The notes beneath the pieces are model-generated. The model ran no database searches. It saw only the letters and a list, made by a program, of their open reading frames with translations, and had not been told where the DNA came from. A program made the position numbers and the translations under genes. DNA of 64,000 bases, taken from Streptomyces viridochromogenes (lineage in GTDB: Bacteria; Actinomycetota; Actinomycetes; Streptomycetales; Streptomycetaceae). Shown here piece by piece: positions 60,331 to 64,000 of this stretch. The DNA lies in contig NZ_LGUR01000083.1 of the NCBI RefSeq assembly GCF_001270495.1, positions 1 to 64,000 on the forward strand, read 5' to 3'. How positions within the stretch are numbered: position 1 is the stretch's first letter; every line of letters starts with the position of its first letter.

Positions 60331-61869
60331 GTGTCAGAACGGATATCTCCGCGTGCCCGAGCGCGCGGGGGAGCCGATCCGATCGCGCTCGACGACGACG
60401 CGACCCTGCATGCGATGGGTTATCCCAGAAAACTCACCCGCCGTTTTCAGGCATTCGACAATTTCGCCATCTCGTTCACCATCATCAACATCATCTCGGG
60501 TATCTTCTCGGGTTTCGGATTCGGTCTGAACGCGGGCGGTCCGAGCATTCTCGTCTTCGGCTGGATCGGCGTCTCCGTCATGGTGCTCTTCGTGGGAGCA
60601 TCGATGGCCGAGGTCGCCTCCGCCTATCCGACGAGCGGCGCGCTGTATTTCTCCGCCGGAAAGCTCGCCAAGCGGCACAAGGGCGCCTGGTCCTGGTACA
60701 CCGGCTGGCTGAACTTCGTGGGCCAGGTCGGCGGCACGGCCGCCACCGGGTACGCCGCCGCCACCTTCCTCCAGGCCTTCCTCACCCTCCAGTGGCCCTC
60801 GTACGAGCCGACCGGGCACCGAACGGTGCTGATCACAGCGCTGATCATCGTGCTCCAGGGGCTCGCCAACACCTACACCGTGCATCTGGTGGCCTTACTG
60901 AACCGGATCTCCGTGTGGTGGCTGCTGAGCGGACTTGTGATCATCGTGAGCGCCCTGATGGTCATGCCCGATGATCACCAGTCGGCTTCGTTCGTCACGC
61001 ATTTCGCGAACAACACCGGTTTCACGAGCGGCCTTTACGGCGGGATGCTCGGTCTGCTGGTCACCAGCTGGACCTTCACCGGCTTCGACGGCAGCTTTCA
61101 CATGTCCGAGGAAACGGTCCGGGCGACGGTCAATGCGCCGCGGGGGATCACACGGGCGATTGCCTACTCGGCGATAGCGGGACTGCTGCTGATGCTCGCA
61201 TTGGTCTACAGCATTCGTGACTACGACCGTGTGGCAAGCGCCGACGCACCACCCGTGCAGATCCTGATCGACGGCCTCGGCACGGGTACCGCGAAGGCGC
61301 TGCTGCTGATCGTGATCGGCGCCATGCTCTTCTGCGGCCTCGCCAACCTCACCAGCAACACCCGGCAGATCTTCGCCTTCTCCCGGGACGGCGCGATGCC
61401 CGGTTCCCGCTGGTGGCACTCGGTCTCGCCGCGCACCCGCACGCCCGTCAAGGCGGTGTGGCTGGCGGTCGCCTGCTCGCTGGCGCTGGTGGTGCCCGGC
61501 TGGTGGTCGCACACGGCGTTCACCGCCATCGTCAGCGTCAATGTCGTCGGACTGTTCCTCGCGTACGCCGTCCCGATCCTGCTCCGGCTGCGACTCGGGG
61601 ACGAGTTCCAGCCGGGCCCCTGGCACCTGGGCCGCTGGGGACGGCCGGTCGGGGTCGTCGCGGTGAGCTGGATCCTGCTCAGCAGCGTCCTGTTCATGCT
61701 GCCGCACGCCTCGCCGGTGACCGTCGACACCTTCAACTACGCACCGGTCGCCCTGGCCGCCGTCCTGGCCGTGGCCACGGTGTGGTGGTTCACCACCGCC
61801 CGCCGCCGCTTCCACGGTCCGGTCAGTTACGGCCGTCCGGATGAGGTCGCGGCGATGGATCTCGTCTGA
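60331..61869 (+). CDS. APC-superfamily amino acid permease
   Basis: 512 residues, about 12 membrane helices. N-terminal cytoplasmic segment with DDDATLHAMGYPRKLTRRF, then FAISFTIINIISGIFSGFGFGL, the ACT/GabP-like subgroup start. Later FTGFDGSFHMSEET is the helix 6 region and NTRQIFAFSRDGAMPGS the helix 8 region. It probably imports an amino acid or GABA-like compound. Codon 189 is TTA (60895-60897), so full translation needs the bldA tRNA. A 13-bp terminator hairpin follows. Confidence 0.88.
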   Translation: MSERISPRARARGGADPIALDDDATLHAMGYPRKLTRRFQAFDNFAISFTIINIISGIFSGFGFGLNAGGPSILVFGWIGVSVMVLFVGASMAEVASAYPTSGALYFSAGKLAKRHKGAWSWYTGWLNFVGQVGGTAATGYAAATFLQAFLTLQWPSYEPTGHRTVLITALIIVLQGLANTYTVHLVALLNRISVWWLLSGLVIIVSALMVMPDDHQSASFVTHFANNTGFTSGLYGGMLGLLVTSWTFTGFDGSFHMSEETVRATVNAPRGITRAIAYSAIAGLLLMLALVYSIRDYDRVASADAPPVQILIDGLGTGTAKALLLIVIGAMLFCGLANLTSNTRQIFAFSRDGAMPGSRWWHSVSPRTRTPVKAVWLAVACSLALVVPGWWSHTAFTAIVSVNVVGLFLAYAVPILLRLRLGDEFQPGPWHLGRWGRPVGVVAVSWILLSSVLFMLPHASPVTVDTFNYAPVALAAVLAVATVWWFTTARRRFHGPVSYGRPDEVAAMDLV

Positions 61870-61883
61870 CGTCGCGTCATCCT

Positions 61884-61917
61884 CCCGGCGTACGCCATCG
61901 AGGCGGCGTACGCCGGG
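61884..61917 (+). terminator. Terminator after the APC permease
   Basis: Perfect 13-bp stem CCCGGCGTACGCC (61884-61896) with GGCGTACGCCGGG (61905-61917) and an 8-nt loop, 15 bp past the stop codon. Confidence 0.88.
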
Positions 61918-62116
61918 ATCGTCCGCTCACCCATCCCACCTCGTATGTACGGCGGTTGGAGCAGCGGGCCTCCCCCGGTTCATGTCAGTGGTCGACACCA
62001 ATATTCGTAGGCGCGCCCGGCGCGAAGTGCTGGCAGACGTCGCCCCCTGCGTTCATAGTGGGCGGACAGCCGTGCACTGGATCCGCCCCACTCGGACACC
62101 TGGGGGTCTTCCGCCC

Positions 62117-63481
62117 ATGAGCAGAGCCGAACAGCCCTCGCGCAGAATCGTTCTGGCAGCCGCGGTCGCCGCAGCCGTCCCCGGCAGTGCGGGCCCGGCG
62201 CTCGCCGCCGACATCACTGCCGATGCCAAGGCCCCCGCACCGGTCGCGACCCCTACCGTAGACAACCGCGCCTGGACCAGTTACGCCGACTGGCGCAGCG
62301 GTGCCGCCCAGGGCACCCGGGCCCTCGCCGGCGCCCGCCCCGGCCTCGTGATCGCCACGGCCGCCGGCACCCGCGACTACACGGACCCGCACACCGGCGA
62401 GCGCGCCACATGGGAGTACGCGACCTGGACGTCCCCGGTCCACCGGCTCACCGTCCCCGCCACCGAGGCGATCGCCTCCTGGAACGCGCACACCCCGGGC
62501 GGCACCTGGCTCCAGATCGAACTGGAGGGGACGTACTCGGACGGCACCGCCACCCCCTGGTACGTGCTGGGCCGCTGGGCGGCGGGCGACCAGGACATGA
62601 GGCGGACCTCGGTCGACGGCCAGAGCGACGGCAAGAGCAGCGTCTGGACGGACACGTTCGCCATCGACGACCCGGCCACCGGGCTGCGCCTGACCTCCTA
62701 CCGGCTGCGGCTGACCCTGCACCGCAAGCCCGGCACGAAGCTCACCCCCACCGTGTGGCGGGCCGGCGCGATGGGCTCCGACGTCCCGGACCGCTTCACC
62801 GTCCCGGCCTCCACCCCCGGCCTCGACCGGGAGCTGACCGTCCCGCGGTACTCGCAGGAGATCCACATCGGCCAGTACCCGGAGTACGACAACGGCGGCG
62901 AAGCCTGGTGCAGCCCCACCTCCTCGCAGATGATCGTCGAGTACTGGGGCGGCCGCCTGACCCCTGAGCAGCTGGCCTGGGTCGACCCGGCGTACGCCGA
63001 CCCGCAGGTCTGCCACGCGGCCCGGTTCACCTTCGACTACCAGTACGACGGCTGCGGCAACTGGCCCTTCAACGCCGCCTACGCGGCCACCTTCAAGGAC
63101 CTCCAGGGCGTCGTGACCCGGCTCGGCTCGCTCACCGATCTGGAGACGCTGATCGCGGCCGGCATCCCGGCCATAACGTCCCAGTCGTTCCTGAAGGAGG
63201 AGCTGACCGGGGCGGGGTACGGCACCGCCGGGCATCTCATGACCGTCATCGGCTTCACCGCCGAAGGCGACGTGATCGCCAACGACCCGAACTCACCGAG
63301 CAACGAGGCGGTGCGGCGCGTCTACAAGCGGCGCGAATGGGAGAACATCTGGCTGCGGACCAAGCGGTACAACGCCGAGGGCAAGGTCGTCTCCGGCACC
63401 GGCGGCATCTGCTACCTCTACTTCCCGGCGCGTCCCACCCCGCGCCAGCGCGCGGCACTCGCGGCGGTGGGCGTGCTGTGA
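62117..63481 (+). CDS. Secreted C39-like cysteine peptidase family protein
   Basis: 454 residues from the ATG at 62117. Signal peptide with twin arginines (SRRIVLAAAVAAAV, about 8-21; cleavage near ALAA, about 31), possibly Tat. The N-terminal part (about 50-250) is beta-rich. The C-terminal C39_2 papain-like domain has Cys265 (EAWCSPTSSQ), His373 (TAGHLMTVIGF) and Asn389-Asp390 (ANDPNS). It is likely an extracellular or cell-wall peptidase. The ATG was chosen because the longer open frame has no signal sequence. Confidence 0.88.
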   Translation: MSRAEQPSRRIVLAAAVAAAVPGSAGPALAADITADAKAPAPVATPTVDNRAWTSYADWRSGAAQGTRALAGARPGLVIATAAGTRDYTDPHTGERATWEYATWTSPVHRLTVPATEAIASWNAHTPGGTWLQIELEGTYSDGTATPWYVLGRWAAGDQDMRRTSVDGQSDGKSSVWTDTFAIDDPATGLRLTSYRLRLTLHRKPGTKLTPTVWRAGAMGSDVPDRFTVPASTPGLDRELTVPRYSQEIHIGQYPEYDNGGEAWCSPTSSQMIVEYWGGRLTPEQLAWVDPAYADPQVCHAARFTFDYQYDGCGNWPFNAAYAATFKDLQGVVTRLGSLTDLETLIAAGIPAITSQSFLKEELTGAGYGTAGHLMTVIGFTAEGDVIANDPNSPSNEAVRRVYKRREWENIWLRTKRYNAEGKVVSGTGGICYLYFPARPTPRQRAALAAVGVL

Positions 63482-63527
63482 GCAACCTCTCCGCCGCAAA
63501 GGCCGCTTCCGGTGGCAGGGTGGGCAT

Positions 63528-63668
63528 ATGACCACGCACTCCGCCACCGCCGGCCGCGTCCGTACCGGCGGCCCCGAGGAAGACGGCCCGAAGATCCTCG
63601 AGCACGTGATGGGCTGGACCCTCGTCGTGGTCGTGGCGATGCTCGTCACGCAGCTCGGCCTGCTGTGA
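63528..63668 (+). CDS. 46-residue single-pass membrane protein
   Basis: ATG 63528 to TGA 63668, product beginning MTTHSATAGRVRTGGPEEDG, with one C-terminal helix (MGWTLVVVVAMLVTQLGLL). Preceded by GGCAGGGTGG. Codon third positions are strongly G/C, as in real genes here. A hydrophilic N-terminus and a membrane tail of this type are common among small Streptomyces proteins. It lies 46 bp after the C39 peptidase gene. Function unknown. Confidence 0.7.
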   Translation: MTTHSATAGRVRTGGPEEDGPKILEHVMGWTLVVVVAMLVTQLGLL

Positions 63669-63815
63669 GCTGACACACACGGCACCCTTTGATCGGACAT
63701 GTCCCGGCCCTGTTGTCGAGCGGACCCATCAAAGTCGATCAGACTCGAACGAGCAGCTGGTGCAGGTCTGCCATACTGCGGATGTCCCGCCGCCCGTTGA
63801 ACAACAGGGTCTAAA

Positions 63816-64000
63816 TTGAATATTAGTCAACAGCGCGACGCGGCCCGACCTCGGGCGCGCGGCACCGAGCGCTCGATGGCGCGTCGTGCCGAACTCATCA
63901 CCATCGGGCGGAAGCTGTTCGCCGACACGTCGTACGACGCGCTCTCCATGGACGACATCGCCCGGCAGGCCCATGTCGCCAAGGGGCTCATCTACTACTA
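63816..64000 (+). CDS. TetR-family transcriptional regulator (truncated by window end)
   Basis: At least 61 codons, open at the window end. From the TTG at 63816 it reads LNISQQRDAARPRARGTERS, followed by the TetR helix-turn-helix DDIARQAHVAKGLIYYY. An internal ATG at 63876 is an alternative start. The 147-bp upstream region is AT-richer than average and contains a GTTGAACAAC palindrome (63796-63805) that might be an operator. Confidence 0.85.
   Translation, partial: MNISQQRDAARPRARGTERSMARRAELITIGRKLFADTSYDALSMDDIARQAHVAKGLIYY

Noticed and set aside
63796..63805. GTTGAACAAC palindrome as TetR operator
   Set aside because: A 10-bp dyad is short and the regulator is truncated by the window end, so the assignment cannot be supported. 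Mentioned only under the TetR entry.

Overview
The window is chromosomal DNA from a Streptomyces or very close relative. GC content is very high, GTG starts are common, and the gene order efp-nusB / bldD / pyrR-pyrB-pyrC-X-carA-carB-pyrD-pyrF / sIHF-gmk-rpoZ-coaBC-metK-priA / fmt-rsmB / rpe is the standard Streptomyces core arrangement. A 167-residue BldD and a 107-residue sIHF agree with this. There is no sign of plasmid, phage or integrative element, and no CRISPR array, rRNA or tRNA gene was found.

Region by region. 0.1-3.0 kb: an M24 peptidase-like protein, EF-P and NusB, a pair of strong back-to-back terminators, then convergent bldD with a perfect BldD box upstream of it. 3.1-13.2 kb: the pyrimidine operon, with a PyrR-binding RNA element that contains the pyrR Shine-Dalgarno sequence; pyrE is absent. 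13.5-23.7 kb: housekeeping genes for nucleoid structure (sIHF), GMP kinase, RNA polymerase omega, CoA and SAM synthesis, a PriA without ATPase motifs, formyl-Met-tRNA synthesis and rRNA methylation. 23.9-28.4 kb: an MMPL exporter, ribulose-phosphate epimerase, a SorC-type regulator and an orphan barstar. 28.6-37.6 kb: GuaB1 (probably GMP reductase), a cationic-type amino acid permease with an Lrp regulator, an MFS transporter, and a DavA-DavB-like pair expected to convert a basic amino acid to the chain-shortened acid. 37.7-48.1 kb: a GH6 hydrolase, a nucleobase permease, an MFS exporter with a divergent ROK regulator and a palindromic operator, an ECF41 sigma factor with its target reductase and promoter, and a secreted GH18 chitinase under a direct-repeat chitinase promoter. 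48.3-53.4 kb: an FMN riboswitch driving ribE-ribM-ribBA-ribH, then hisE-hisG and a PH-domain membrane protein. 53.6-64 kb: paired CNNM/CorC-type transporters, an EccA/CbbX-like AAA ATPase, a kinase with no conventional start codon, an unknown protein, an APC permease, a secreted C39-type peptidase, a 46-residue membrane protein and the start of a TetR regulator.

Regulation is the main interest. The most unusual element lies at 58.29-58.39 kb. A consensus vegetative promoter drives an apparently leaderless 18-codon reading frame, MCGYSKPPPDAKPPVVPP, whose proline codons also form the 5' arm of a terminator hairpin upstream of the AAA ATPase gene. This resembles a translation-coupled attenuator that would read polyproline (EF-P-dependent) translation. 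Rare TTA codons (bldA-dependent in Streptomyces) occur in four genes, three of them at 57-61 kb, so that segment is probably tied to development. Two dispersed repeat families lie mostly in intergenic gaps.
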